DNA from: Pseudoalteromonas luteoviolacea
GTDB lineage: Bacteria; Pseudomonadota; Gammaproteobacteria; Enterobacterales; Alteromonadaceae
DNA: 64,000 nucleotides
NCBI RefSeq assembly: GCF_001696455.1
Contig: NZ_MAUJ01000001.1
Coordinates: forward strand, 1,054,001 to 1,118,000
Reading direction: 5' to 3'
Shown here piece by piece: positions 45,616 to 54,862 of the stretch (positions are counted from its first letter, which is position 1; every line of letters begins with the position of its first letter). The notes under the pieces are model-generated. The model was not told the DNA's origin. It did not search any database and saw only the letters and a program-made list of their open reading frames with translations. The position numbers and the translations under genes are program-made.

Positions 45616-46839
45616 TTATAGGCTATTACTTACGACATAATTCTGGCATGAACCCAGCTCAGTATACCTATGTGCATGCCCCAGTGTTTTGGGTGCGACG
45701 CCATGCAAAGGCCCACCATTTACACGCCAATTTTTACCTTCAAAGCTCACGACATCCCCTGTGCTATATACGCTAGGGTACGGCTGCCACTTGGCTGCAC
45801 ATGGTTGACACTTAGGTAACTCTCTCGCAATTACATCTAACAACTTATAGTCATCATCGCGTGAATCTTGGTGTAGTTCCCAGATAAAAATACCTGGGTA
45901 ACCATTCTCAGAAACGAAATTTGTTTTGGTTTTTAGGAGTTCAGGCGTTTCCCAAAAATGAACATAATTATCCAGCTCATGCACGCCTTGGTTGTAATCA
46001 ATACCTTCTCCTTGCACCATAGTTTCTACAATCTCTCGGGCTGTAAGCGTTCGAACTGGTCCACTCACCAAAGGAAAAGATTTATTGTAAAAAGGGATAC
46101 CTAAACTGGTTTTAGATACATCGTACTTGGTGATCATACTTTGGCTCCATTCATGTGGATTTACCAAACCACCATGAATGTATTCCCAAGCTGCGTGGTG
46201 ATTTTTAGGAGAGCCGCCCCACCCGCCAGTATAGTCATACGCCATAAAGCGAATAATATCGGCATACTCGTCTAAGTCTTTATGGAAATTGATACCTGAC
46301 CAGCCACCAGCTTGCACGTCTACAGAAACCTCAAGATTTTGTGGTAATTTTTCTCTAAGCTCTTTTACCAAATTTAATAAATAGCCGCTTTCAACCGGGT
46401 TAGGCTGGTTATATGTACTCCAGTCCTCCCAGTCTACATCAATCCCATCCAAGTTATGTAATTCAGCGTAAGCAACTAAGTTGTCAACGAGCTTGCTTCT
46501 AGCAGCAGCATCCATAGACAAAAAGTCTACACCAGCCCCTCCAACAGAAATCATCACCCCTGTATTATTCGCATGAGCATGCTCGACGATATCATCGATA
46601 TAACGATCTGCTTCTGTCGTGTCTAGTGAGCCGTCAGAGCGAGGGTAGGCAAAAGCCACAATGATGTGTGTTAACTGGTCTGTTGCGAGGTCTTTAACGT
46701 CTAGTTCACCACCTGCTGGATAATCCCAAGTTGAATAGAAACCTTCTACTCTTGGACAGGACTCTGACGCAAGCACATTTAAACTGACAGACCCCAATGT
46801 GAGGGCCGTGATTGCTGCTAAGTAACTTTTTTTAAACAT
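45616..46839 (-). CDS. Secreted GH18 chitinase-like enzyme with C-terminal chitin-binding module
   Basis: Start set at ATG 46839, preceded by GGAGAAGG; the frame is open to 46887. The 407-residue product has a signal peptide (cleavage near LASES) and a GH18 barrel whose catalytic motif reads LDGIDVDWED (Glu138 as proton donor). The barrel also shows HIIVAFAYPRSDG, MISVGGAG and RFMAYDYTG. The last 60 residues (WQPYPSVYSTGDVVSFEGKN) form a carbohydrate-binding module of the CBM5/12 kind. It should hydrolyse chitin or related glycans outside the cell. Single gene. Confidence 0.9.
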   Translation of the reverse strand: MFKKSYLAAITALTLGSVSLNVLASESCPRVEGFYSTWDYPAGGELDVKDLATDQLTHIIVAFAYPRSDGSLDTTEADRYIDDIVEHAHANNTGVMISVGGAGVDFLSMDAAARSKLVDNLVAYAELHNLDGIDVDWEDWSTYNQPNPVESGYLLNLVKELREKLPQNLEVSVDVQAGGWSGINFHKDLDEYADIIRFMAYDYTGGWGGSPKNHHAAWEYIHGGLVNPHEWSQSMITKYDVSKTSLGIPFYNKSFPLVSGPVRTLTAREIVETMVQGEGIDYNQGVHELDNYVHFWETPELLKTKTNFVSENGYPGIFIWELHQDSRDDDYKLLDVIARELPKCQPCAAKWQPYPSVYSTGDVVSFEGKNWRVNGGPLHGVAPKTLGHAHRYTELGSCQNYVVSNSL

Positions 46840-47012
46840 AACCTTCTCCATGTTGTATAGAAATAAATTTCCCTTTTTTAATAACATGATTGAGTAGGTT
46901 GTTATATTGAATTTTTGTAAAGGTATAAAGTCAAAAATAAGCGGTAGTTAATACTAATAAAAGCAACAAACTACAAAGCGAGTTAAGTAAGGTAGCCACG
47001 ACCAAATAAAGT

Positions 47013-47429
47013 TTAACTTTTGAACGCGTGGCTCTTCATAACCGTTGCGACTAAACGTATCACCTCTATCCAAGCTTGCCTTAGCTCAGGGTTCCAATCT
47101 TCTCCGAGCCCCTTTTTTAAAGTATAGAGTAATGCATTGCCAACAGGCGTAAAATGAGAAGCTTTGACACCATAGTTTACGTGCCTTTCGGCCAATTTAT
47201 GTAATACTGGAACCAAGCTGTCTAGATCATCGAGCGACTTAACCGCCACCTTTAATGTGGCCATTAATTTTTGCCCTTGGCTTTTCATACTATTCTTAAA
47301 GAGCGCTTTAAGTGACGGGTCGTAATGAAAAAGCGTGTTGTAAAATATCTCCGCGGCTTGTTCTGCAATAGGCTCAACCTTTGCAAAGCTCTCCTGAACC
47401 AATTGCTTTTGTCTAGCTGATAAACTCAT
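47013..47429 (-). CDS. Single-domain globin
   Basis: A 138-residue haem globin. The proximal His is H83 in LAERHVNYGV, and the length and helix pattern (FYNTLFHYDPSLKALF for helices B-C/D) match single-domain bacterial haemoglobins. The distal pocket probably carries Gln rather than His. It may bind O2 or NO; no reductase domain is attached. It stands alone between AT-rich spacers. Confidence 0.88.
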   Translation of the reverse strand: MSLSARQKQLVQESFAKVEPIAEQAAEIFYNTLFHYDPSLKALFKNSMKSQGQKLMATLKVAVKSLDDLDSLVPVLHKLAERHVNYGVKASHFTPVGNALLYTLKKGLGEDWNPELRQAWIEVIRLVATVMKSHAFKS

Positions 47430-47718
47430 GCACGAACCCCATCTTTATAGGTCATACAACATACTCTAGACTTAAAATTACAGCATGGCTAATAATTGCT
47501 TAATTTAAAACATTTTACCAATTAAGCTCAGATTAAAAGGTTGTTTAAAGTGAATAAACTTAATTCAGCTTAAGTTCCCATAATGGTATTAGTGTGGTCG
47601 ATTTAGCATCTTATCTTAATTTAAAAGTAATCCATTTACTGTTTATTCGTTGCCAAAAGAATCAATACTCAATAATCATTGAGTAGACTGTGTAAATAGA
47701 TGATTCACCCTTATCGCT
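47430..47718. other. AT-rich spacer
   Basis: About 290 bases between the globin promoter and the end of the redox operon, with no gene or regulatory site that I can support. The next hairpin (47719-47744) belongs to the redox operon. Confidence 0.45.
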
Positions 47719-47744
47719 GGGTAGTGGGCTGAATCACACTACCC
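47719..47744 (-). terminator. Probable terminator of the redox operon
   Basis: GGGTAGTG and CACTACCC pair over eight bases around a ten-base loop, 13 bases after the stop of the P460-type gene. No T run on the minus strand, so moderate confidence. Confidence 0.5.
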
Positions 47745-47756
47745 TGCAATCATATT

Positions 47757-48341
47757 TTATTTCTTCTTAGAGTAAAAGTTAGCGAATATAAAATCTCTTT
47801 CTGCAATACTCGCATGGCAATTTGAGCAAGTGTGCTTAATAGCGGGTTCACTTCCCTTACCTGCCAAAATTATATTTCCCAGCTTATCGAACTGGACATA
47901 CTCCCAATCTCCATACCCTTTTGAGTAGCCCTTTTCCCTTTTTAACATCATAGTAATCGTTAAAGCATCATGTGGTGCACCAGACTGAGAAGAGAAGTTT
48001 TCTTTAAGAACAATTGTACCCGGTTTATACATTCTAAATTTGGGGTCTGCTAGTTCTTCTTCCTCTTCTTCTTCATCATAGTCTTGGTAATATCGAAGAT
48101 ACTCTAAATAATTGTTTTCATATGCTCTGACGTCCTTATTCAAAAAAACAACAATAAACTGCTGCCAATGAAGGCCTGAGTGCTCAAAGCCCGTTACTCG
48201 ATGCCAACTGGTTCGATAGTCTTTGAGCGCTTCTTGATACTTTTCTGGGATCTTAAACGGATAAACTTTAAATGGGTCTGCACCTGCCGTGTCCACAGTA
48301 AAAAGCGCACTCATACAAAGAAGTGCCATTATACGTTTCAT
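47757..48341 (-). CDS. Cytochrome P460-type c-haem protein
   Basis: A 194-residue exported protein with a signal peptide (cleavage near TAGA) and one c-type haem site, CSNCH (C172, C175, H176), near the C-terminus. The surrounding sequence (GDWEYVQFDKLGNI, then HTCSNCHASIAERDFIF) fits the cytochrome P460 family, some of which oxidise hydroxylamine or bind NO. It holds a very acidic stretch near 88-97. Last of three exported redox genes; only nine bases separate it from the cupredoxin gene. Confidence 0.82.
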   Translation of the reverse strand: MKRIMALLCMSALFTVDTAGADPFKVYPFKIPEKYQEALKDYRTSWHRVTGFEHSGLHWQQFIVVFLNKDVRAYENNYLEYLRYYQDYDEEEEEEELADPKFRMYKPGTIVLKENFSSQSGAPHDALTITMMLKREKGYSKGYGDWEYVQFDKLGNIILAGKGSEPAIKHTCSNCHASIAERDFIFANFYSKKK

Positions 48342-48350
48342 AGATAAACC

Positions 48351-48959
48351 TTAATTGAGAGCCAATTTTAAAGTTGCACGTTTTTTACCTTTGTACATAA
48401 CATCGACACTGGTCTCTTGTCCCTTAGCCAGCTTTAACTCCACGGGGTCGTATTTAGGTATTTGTAATACAAACTCGGTATGAGAACCCACATCCAACTT
48501 AATAGGATATACTTTTTGCTTTTTACTGAATGGCAGCACTTGATAAGCATCTGAGTTAACATTCGCGATATAACTGCGCATTTTGGGATGTATTTTGCAA
48601 CCTATGCGTGTAAGCGTATTTTCCGACCAGTCTGCCGACACTTTTGTTGTTTGTCCCTGATTCATTAAGCCAACATCAAATTTAACCCCTGAATTTGGGT
48701 CATTAGCAAAAATGTTATGCTGGAACTCATCAGAGTTTTTAAAAGTAATTTCACCTTTGGGCCCAATAACCACCGCTTTTTTATCAAATATTTTATTTGA
48801 TTGGTCTAATTCGGCCTTTTGAGGTCCAACGCCTCCTTTTGCATACACAACCCCTACAAACGATGGTCTTTTTACAAACTCTAGCTCACCAGTTAATGTC
48901 GCTGCTTCAACACAAAATACTGAACTAAACCCCACCATTAACATTGCGTACTTTTTCAT
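48351..48959 (-). CDS. Exported cupredoxin-domain protein
   Basis: A 202-residue exported protein with a signal peptide (cleavage near VEAA). A plastocyanin-like domain spans about 30-130, with a full type-1 copper ligand set: H81 (FQHNIF), C121, H124 and M127 (GCKIHPKM). A second beta domain of about 70 residues follows. It resembles cupredoxin proteins found next to MauG-like peroxidases. Probable electron carrier between the two haem proteins encoded on either side. Confidence 0.85.
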   Translation of the reverse strand: MKKYAMLMVGFSSVFCVEAATLTGELEFVKRPSFVGVVYAKGGVGPQKAELDQSNKIFDKKAVVIGPKGEITFKNSDEFQHNIFANDPNSGVKFDVGLMNQGQTTKVSADWSENTLTRIGCKIHPKMRSYIANVNSDAYQVLPFSKKQKVYPIKLDVGSHTEFVLQIPKYDPVELKLAKGQETSVDVMYKGKKRATLKLALN

Positions 48960-48968
48960 ATCTACTCC

Positions 48969-49961
48969 TTAATTCGGTAAAATTGGTCTTTCAATTACAA
49001 CGGGATCGGTCAACGCTGCCATAAACGCTATTAAGTCCGCTTTTTCTTGCGGGTTAAGGTTAAGAGGCACAATGAGAGGGCTGACATTTTTGACGTTAAC
49101 TGCACCTTGGTCATAATGCTCCACGACCTCTTCTAAACTCGCCAAGGAGCCATCGTGCATATAAGGCGCACTCATGATGATGTTTCTTAGACCGGGGGTT
49201 TTAAAAGCGCCCATTAATTCTTTATTTTTGTCTATGGCATAGCGCCCTTTATCACCACTTTGAATGCCTATATTATGAAAACTGTCATCAGTAAAGTTCG
49301 CACCATCATGGCATTTTACACAGCGCGCTTTACCGACAAACAGCTTCAAACCTCGCACGGCAGACATAGACATAGCTTCCTTTTGACCAGCAAGATATTT
49401 ATCGAACGCCGAGTCATCACTCACAATCGTCATTTCAAATGCCGCGATTGCTTTACCAACATTTTCAAACGTCATCTCACCGTATAGCTCTTTGAATTCT
49501 TTTTTATAGAACGGCACTTTTTTAAGTCGTTGCAAGACATCTTTCGGTGTCATCTGCATTTCAACATCAGACACTAGCGGCCCTAACGCTTGTTCCTGTA
49601 AAGAGCCAGCCCGCCCATCCCAAAAAAAGATACCAGACCACGCTAAGTTATAGAGGTGTGGCGCATTACGCCCTAGAATATCACCGCCGCTTCCTATTCC
49701 CTTTGCGACTCCATCACTGAAACCTAATTCTGGGTTATGACAAGTTGCACAAGATTGGTTTTGATGTTTTGACAATCTATTATCAAAAAATAGCATTTTG
49801 CCTAATTTAACTTCTCTATCTGATGGCTCTTCTTCATCTATGTATTCGATATCGTCGACATCAGGCGTCGCTAAATTGCCAAATACAGGTATGTCTTTGG
49901 CTTGTAACTGAGTACTAAATATCAAAGGTAAAGCGGCTAAAACCAACTTCTTACAATCCAT
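48969..49961 (-). CDS. Di-haem cytochrome c peroxidase / MauG family
   Basis: A 330-residue exported peroxidase-family protein with a signal peptide (about residues 1-21). Two c-haem motifs are present: CATCH (71-75) and CVKCH (214-218), as expected for the CcpA/MauG architecture; the conserved GRNAPHLYNLAWSG and MHDGSLASLEEV segments are also seen. It could reduce H2O2 or carry out MauG-like oxidation of a protein. First gene of the operon with the cupredoxin and P460 genes and divergent from a chemoreceptor gene. Confidence 0.9.
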   Translation of the reverse strand: MDCKKLVLAALPLIFSTQLQAKDIPVFGNLATPDVDDIEYIDEEEPSDREVKLGKMLFFDNRLSKHQNQSCATCHNPELGFSDGVAKGIGSGGDILGRNAPHLYNLAWSGIFFWDGRAGSLQEQALGPLVSDVEMQMTPKDVLQRLKKVPFYKKEFKELYGEMTFENVGKAIAAFEMTIVSDDSAFDKYLAGQKEAMSMSAVRGLKLFVGKARCVKCHDGANFTDDSFHNIGIQSGDKGRYAIDKNKELMGAFKTPGLRNIIMSAPYMHDGSLASLEEVVEHYDQGAVNVKNVSPLIVPLNLNPQEKADLIAFMAALTDPVVIERPILPN

Positions 49962-50157
49962 TACTCGTCCCCCGAAACAGTTTGTTTACACATGTTAATT
50001 TTAATGGTTAAACTTTGACCTTATCGAAGGATTGACTATATTTGTCAATAAATCAAAAAATTAGCCGATTTTAATAAAAGTTTCGCAAAACAGGTAAACG
50101 CACAAACTTAACTTAAATTAAAATTGCTAATACCAACTCTGAGACACTCATAACAAC

Positions 50158-52575
50158 ATGATGATTTCTAGATTTGTTCCAGGCATCGCTGCGCAAATGC
50201 TCTTGGCTTTTGGTGTAATAACATCGCTGGGTATATTCAGTAACTTTTTCGTTTATTTAAGTACAGGCACCCTAGCCAAAAACTTCACTCAGGTCTCCTC
50301 TGTATCCATTCCACTCGTTAATGTTAATTCAGATCTCAAAATGAATATTTTGGAATCTTTGATAGCATTAGAGGAGCAAATAATCACTGGTAATAATGAT
50401 ACGGCGAGAAATACAGCCATTACGAAAAGAAACGTCGCATGGCAGGACATTGAAAGTGGATTTGAACATCTGGCCAAGTTCGCACGAGAAACAGGATTTG
50501 AAGAAGATAAACTTGATGTCATAAAAGGCCACCTTCAACAGTTAAAACATGAGCAAAAAGTGATCTCTGACATCGCTAATACGCTTGATAATGAGCCTGC
50601 CGTGAAGTTGCTGGTTACCGAAGCTATCCCATTAGCAGAATCAATGGTCGCACTCCTTGCGCAAATGATAGAGATAGAAAGAGAAGAAGACGTAGATGAG
50701 GATAGGTTTGAGTTATTTAAGCTGTTGGTAGACTCAGAAATCAGCTTTGCAACCGCGATTTCTGAGCTCAGAGCTTTTTTATTGACTCGAGAACAAAAGA
50801 ACATTGATGGCTTTGACCAAGCTTGGTTTCAAAATAGCGACGCTTTTGTATCGATATTAGATGACTATGAAGACCTTTTCACTGAAGAGCAATTAGAGTA
50901 TTGGAATGCTTACAGTGAAGAACGGGAAAAGCTCGCACCAATTACTATTCGCGCATTTGAAAAGCAAGCCAGTGAAGAGTCCAACTTCGCAAATAACCAC
51001 CTAAGAAAAGTCATCAAACCATTAACGGCGACGATTTTTGATGAACTACAAGCCATGAATCAGCACGTTACAGATGTTACGAAACAAGGGATTGATGATA
51101 CACAAAATGCACTTTCTAATATGTTCATCGTCCTTGCAATCAGCTCAATTCTAACCATCATCATTGCCGGCACAATAAGTGTCGTGTTTAGTAATAAATT
51201 GAAAAACCGTGTTCAGTCATTGCTTGCGCGTGCCAAAAATATTTCTGTTGGCGACTTTAAGACCCAGACAGACTACTTTGTCATTCGCTCAAACGACGAG
51301 CTCAACCAATTGTCCGAGAGTTTTAACCATATGACACTTTCGCTGTCTTCTACTATTTCTACCGTACGGAGGCAATCAAGACAAGTTGGCCATTCGGCGC
51401 ATCAAGTCGCCGCTATTGCCACCGAAATCTCCACCGTTGCTAAAAATGAAAACTCCAGTTATTCAGAGGTCATGCGTGTAATTGAATCCTTTATGGACTT
51501 GCTAGTAGAGTCTGGACAAGCCATTGAGCAAAGCCAAACAGTCCTCGAGCAAGCAAAAACTCAAGCTGATACCGGTATTGCAGCAGTCAATAGCAACTTA
51601 GATGAAATGAATAAAACGGTCGATGTTGTCACACTCGCCTCTGAAGGAGTTGAAGAGCTTAAAACGGCAAGCGAAGAGATTGAATCCGTAACTGATGCTA
51701 TTTCAACTGTTGCCGACCAAACTGCACTTATTGCACTCAATGCTGCTATTGAAGCCGCTCGCGCCGGCGAGCAAGGACGTGGCTTTGCAGTTGTTGCAGA
51801 CGAAGTACGCAGCCTCGCGCAAAGAACGGCTAATTCTACGGATGAAATAAGAAACGTTATCTCCCAACTAACCAATAAAGTGGGCGATGTCATAAGATTG
51901 ATGACCGATATTATTCATCAGGTAGACGTGAGTAAAGCCCGCTCAGATGAAAGTGGCCAAGCACTTCGAGCGATGACAACAACCATAGAGAGTATTATTG
52001 ACGCTAATGACCAAATTGCACATCGTTCAGATGAACAAAGTAATCAAATGCTTGAGATGCAAATAAAGCTTCAACATCTATTTTCGTCACTTCAGCAGAA
52101 TGCAGAAAAAGCACAAATGGTATCCATGATTGGCGGAGACTTGTATCAGACATCCGAGCTTGTAAATAGCTTAATGGATGGCTTCCATTTTGACGAAGAT
52201 GATGGTTTAGTTAAGAAAAAGCACGAAAAAAGACGTTCGGATCGACTCGAAGCTAAGGTCAAAATTAAAATATCGCAGGACGATAAAGACTACTCCACCA
52301 TTACTAGAGAGCTCAGCTGTGTTGGCTGTGGAATACGACTGAGTAAGCAGTTGAATCAAGAACTGGATATTGACTCTGCGGTTATACTCGTGATGTATTT
52401 ACCCAAAAAGAACTACAAAGAGTACATGGATCAATCACCGATGTGCATTACTGCGCGGGTCGTTCGCAAAGAAGATAGAAATAGCAAGTATACATACTAC
52501 GGTCTTGAATTTTCGGCGACGGGGCCTGATCAAAAGGATGCACTGTCTGAACTATATGAGTTTTTTGATCAGTAA
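50158..52575 (+). CDS. Chemoreceptor with C-terminal PilZ domain
   Basis: An 805-residue membrane chemoreceptor. TM1 is near 10-33; a large helical extracytoplasmic domain runs to about 320; TM2 is near 323-345; then come HAMP, a signalling domain with the hairpin segment [20 protein letters not shown], and at about 692-800 a PilZ domain. The PilZ domain has the RxxxR motif (RRSDR at 692-696) and a D/NxSxxG-like motif reading ELSCVG, with Glu in place of Asp/Asn. Such a fusion would let c-di-GMP modify chemotaxis signalling. It faces the exported peroxidase operon. Confidence 0.9.
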   Translation: MMISRFVPGIAAQMLLAFGVITSLGIFSNFFVYLSTGTLAKNFTQVSSVSIPLVNVNSDLKMNILESLIALEEQIITGNNDTARNTAITKRNVAWQDIESGFEHLAKFARETGFEEDKLDVIKGHLQQLKHEQKVISDIANTLDNEPAVKLLVTEAIPLAESMVALLAQMIEIEREEDVDEDRFELFKLLVDSEISFATAISELRAFLLTREQKNIDGFDQAWFQNSDAFVSILDDYEDLFTEEQLEYWNAYSEEREKLAPITIRAFEKQASEESNFANNHLRKVIKPLTATIFDELQAMNQHVTDVTKQGIDDTQNALSNMFIVLAISSILTIIIAGTISVVFSNKLKNRVQSLLARAKNISVGDFKTQTDYFVIRSNDELNQLSESFNHMTLSLSSTISTVRRQSRQVGHSAHQVAAIATEISTVAKNENSSYSEVMRVIESFMDLLVESGQAIEQSQTVLEQAKTQADTGIAAVNSNLDEMNKTVDVVTLASEGVEELKTASEEIESVTDAISTVADQTALIALNAAIEAARAGEQGRGFAVVADEVRSLAQRTANSTDEIRNVISQLTNKVGDVIRLMTDIIHQVDVSKARSDESGQALRAMTTTIESIIDANDQIAHRSDEQSNQMLEMQIKLQHLFSSLQQNAEKAQMVSMIGGDLYQTSELVNSLMDGFHFDEDDGLVKKKHEKRRSDRLEAKVKIKISQDDKDYSTITRELSCVGCGIRLSKQLNQELDIDSAVILVMYLPKKNYKEYMDQSPMCITARVVRKEDRNSKYTYYGLEFSATGPDQKDALSELYEFFDQ

Positions 52576-52585
52576 AATTCAAAAA

Positions 52586-52609
52586 AATACCCAGCATAAG
52601 CTGGGTATT
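52586..52609. terminator. Terminator between chemoreceptor and fklB
   Basis: AATACCCAGC and GCTGGGTATT pair over ten bases around a four-base loop, between two convergent genes. The minus strand continues with a T7 run, so it should end fklB transcripts, and it may also act on the chemoreceptor transcript. Confidence 0.7.
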
Positions 52610-52635
52610 ACTATTAATTAAAACCAAGGTTTTAA

Positions 52636-53253
52636 TTATAGGATTTCAAGTAGCTCAACATCAAAGATTAACGTTGAGTAAGGCGCGATTGAAGCACCTG
52701 CGCCACGCTCGCCGTAAGCAAGGTCGTGTGGGATGTATAAACGTAATTTTGAACCAGTGTTCATAAGCTGTAGCGCTTCAGTCCAGCCTTTGATTACGCC
52801 ATTTACTGGGAATTCAGCTGGTTGACCACGGTCATATGAACTATCGAATACTGTACCATTGATCAAAGTACCGTGATAGTGCACACGTACTGTAGAATCA
52901 GCAGCTGGCTTGTCACCTTCGCCCGCAGAAATTACTTCGTATTGTAGGCCTGACTCAGTAACTGTTACTTCTGCACGCTTTGCATTTTCTTCTAAGAATG
53001 CTGTGCCTTCAGCAGCTAGTACTTTAGCTTCTTCTTCACGGCGAGCTTGAATCTCGCTGTTAATTTTTTCAAAAGCAGCTTGGATCTCTGGGATCTCAAC
53101 GCGGAATTCACCGCCAGTGTAAGCATCTTTCATGCCTTCAAACACTGCATTTAAATCTAGACCTTCAAAAGGGTTTGCTTTTAATTGCTCACCCATTTGT
53201 AGACCGATACCGTAGCTCGCTTTGCCTGCGTCCGTATTGAATAAATCTGACAT
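52636..53253 (-). CDS. fklB: FKBP-type peptidyl-prolyl isomerase (FklB/FKBP22)
   Basis: A 205-residue peptidyl-prolyl cis-trans isomerase with the FKBP22 layout: an N-terminal dimerisation domain (about 1-85, coiled-coil with GEQLKANPFEGLDLN) and a C-terminal FKBP domain (about 110-205) with VHYHGTLINGTVFDSSYDRG and YIPHDLAYGERGAG. No signal peptide, so a cytosolic folding factor. Single gene. Confidence 0.94.
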   Translation of the reverse strand: MSDLFNTDAGKASYGIGLQMGEQLKANPFEGLDLNAVFEGMKDAYTGGEFRVEIPEIQAAFEKINSEIQARREEEAKVLAAEGTAFLEENAKRAEVTVTESGLQYEVISAGEGDKPAADSTVRVHYHGTLINGTVFDSSYDRGQPAEFPVNGVIKGWTEALQLMNTGSKLRLYIPHDLAYGERGAGASIAPYSTLIFDVELLEIL

Positions 53254-53358
53254 ATCAAATTCACTTTCTTTATCAGCTTAAAAGGACGCGCAGTGTAGCA
53301 TAGTGAAACCGTAACTTATAGGGCACAGATAAAAACCATGCCCTTTAAATTACAGAGT

Positions 53359-53730
53359 TTATTGAGACTGTTGTTCTATATGCTTTGACTTTATCTCTTT
53401 AACAAGAAATGTTGCAAAAGGAAGAGAAAGAACAAGGCCTATCAACAGTTCATTACTATACCCTGCAAGCTTGTCACCAAAAAATACGCCAAAGCCCATG
53501 ATGCCAAAGAGAGAAATAACGATTGAGGCAAGGAAAGGCCATAATTTTTCGTATTTGGTAACTAAATGCCCGATTAGTGCATTATACAAGAATGTGTATA
53601 AAAGCGTTTGCCATAATGTCGGCTCGGTTTGACCATCAATTGACATAATCACAGCCATTTGCAGGCCACTTAAGTAGAAAAAACTAAAGACAATCCATAG
53701 TGAACAATGTTTAACAACATTTTGGGCCAT
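53359..53730 (-). CDS. Small membrane protein, unknown function
   Basis: A 123-residue protein with four predicted membrane segments (about 8-28, 38-57, 63-82, 92-110) and a charged C-terminal tail (KSKHIEQQSQ). No family recognised. It sits between fklB and the tRNA-Ser gene and has no clear partner. Confidence 0.6.
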   Translation of the reverse strand: MAQNVVKHCSLWIVFSFFYLSGLQMAVIMSIDGQTEPTLWQTLLYTFLYNALIGHLVTKYEKLWPFLASIVISLFGIMGFGVFFGDKLAGYSNELLIGLVLSLPFATFLVKEIKSKHIEQQSQ

Positions 53731-53748
53731 TGAACTCTCCTAACGAAA

Positions 53749-53770
53749 AAAACCGCCGTTAGGCGGTTTT
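53749..53770 (-). terminator. Terminator of tRNA-Ser
   Basis: AAAACCGCC and GGCGGTTTT pair over nine bases around GTTA; on the minus strand a T7 run follows. It starts 11 bases after the tRNA 3' end. Confidence 0.88.
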
Positions 53771-53780
53771 GGGAATGAGG

Positions 53781-53871
53781 TGGCGGAGAGATAGGGATTT
53801 GAACCCTAGATACGCTATTAACGTATGCCGGTTTTCAAGACCGGTGCTTTCAACCACTCAGCCATCTCTCC
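53781..53871 (-). tRNA. tRNA-Ser (anticodon TGA)
   Basis: A 91-base class II tRNA with encoded CCA. The acceptor GGAGAGA pairs with TCTCTCC, the anticodon stem CCGGT/ACCGG carries loop CTTGAAA with anticodon TGA, and a long variable arm (ATACGTT/AGCGTAT) is present as expected for serine. It reads UCA and related codons. Confidence 0.96.
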
Positions 53872-53958
53872 GTTGTTGGCGCGCATATTAATTGCTAATT
53901 ATACTTATGTAAAGTATTTTTTTGACTATTTCGCAATTGTTATGGCACCCCGTATATC

Positions 53959-54330
53959 TTAATAATACTGCTTTGGCCTTTTAGCCAAAAGAGCACATAC
54001 GATGCTCACCGTGAGTAAAGATATAATTAATGTACCAGACTCTACAGCAATATGTATCATCTGGTCCCAGCGGCTCCATCGCTGTTCAAAAAGTGGTATC
54101 AAAGATATGGTCCCTACCAACATTAATATCTTTAGCGCTCTGGTAAAGTCGAATCGACGATTAAAGTTCATCCAAGCAGTCAGAATTACCAATATTGTGA
54201 CAGGTGCCAACAAGACCCACCACGTATTATCTAGCATTGATAATATAAGCTTGCTCGATATAAACCCAATAACTCCCCATACGATCCATACCCACCAATT
54301 TTCACGCTGCTTTAGAAAGAGATCTCCCAT
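53959..54330 (-). CDS. Small membrane protein, unknown function
   Basis: A 123-residue protein with four hydrophobic segments (about 14-30, 36-50, 66-82, 95-115), a Trp-rich N-terminus (NWWVWIVWG) and a basic C-terminus. No family recognised. Lone gene; a plausible lineage-specific envelope protein. Confidence 0.58.
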   Translation of the reverse strand: MGDLFLKQRENWWVWIVWGVIGFISSKLILSMLDNTWWVLLAPVTILVILTAWMNFNRRFDFTRALKILMLVGTISLIPLFEQRWSRWDQMIHIAVESGTLIISLLTVSIVCALLAKRPKQYY

Positions 54331-54862
54331 AGCTTTTCTTCTTATAATTATTCTTAGGTATCATATTAGGTACTATAGTAAGTAGCACTACAAGACTAAC
54401 AAAGAGAGCTCAAAAAACAACCGTTGACTAAAAATTAGTTGTAACTCATGACTACCTAACAAACCTCGGAGAAATAAAATACGTACAAGGTAAAAGTTAG
54501 GTTAACTTTAGCTGCATTCCCGAGATCGCTCTAAGCAACAGAACATTTCCCATTTAGGTAAATACAAGTTCCCCTGATCTCACTATTACGCAGAGAATTT
54601 ATCAGAGCATCTATCATAGACGCTGATGTAACGATAAAGTTTAGTTTAAAAAGTCTATAATTATTAGAAACTTAATATACGCCAATTATTACTTTGTAGC
54701 TTCTCAATATATCTTGACTTTGCCAAACCCATAACGATAATGCAAACCATTATCAGTTATGACCCTAGTTTGGTACAATTACTCTAACTTTAATCTTTGA
54801 AATAACTGACAACGATTGCGCTGTAAATTACAGCTTTTTTTGATCTTCTGGAATAAGGTTTT
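54331..54862. other. Upstream region of the siderophore receptor
   Basis: About 530 AT-rich bases. The Fur box at 54736-54754 is its only recognised site. No open frame or RNA gene is evident. Confidence 0.5.
54736..54754. promoter_or_regulatory. Fur box upstream of the siderophore receptor
   Basis: GATAATGCAAACCATTATC matches the 19-base Fur consensus (GATAATGATAATCATTATC) at 16 positions, with intact outer arms. It lies 108 bases before the receptor start, consistent with iron repression. Confidence 0.75.
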
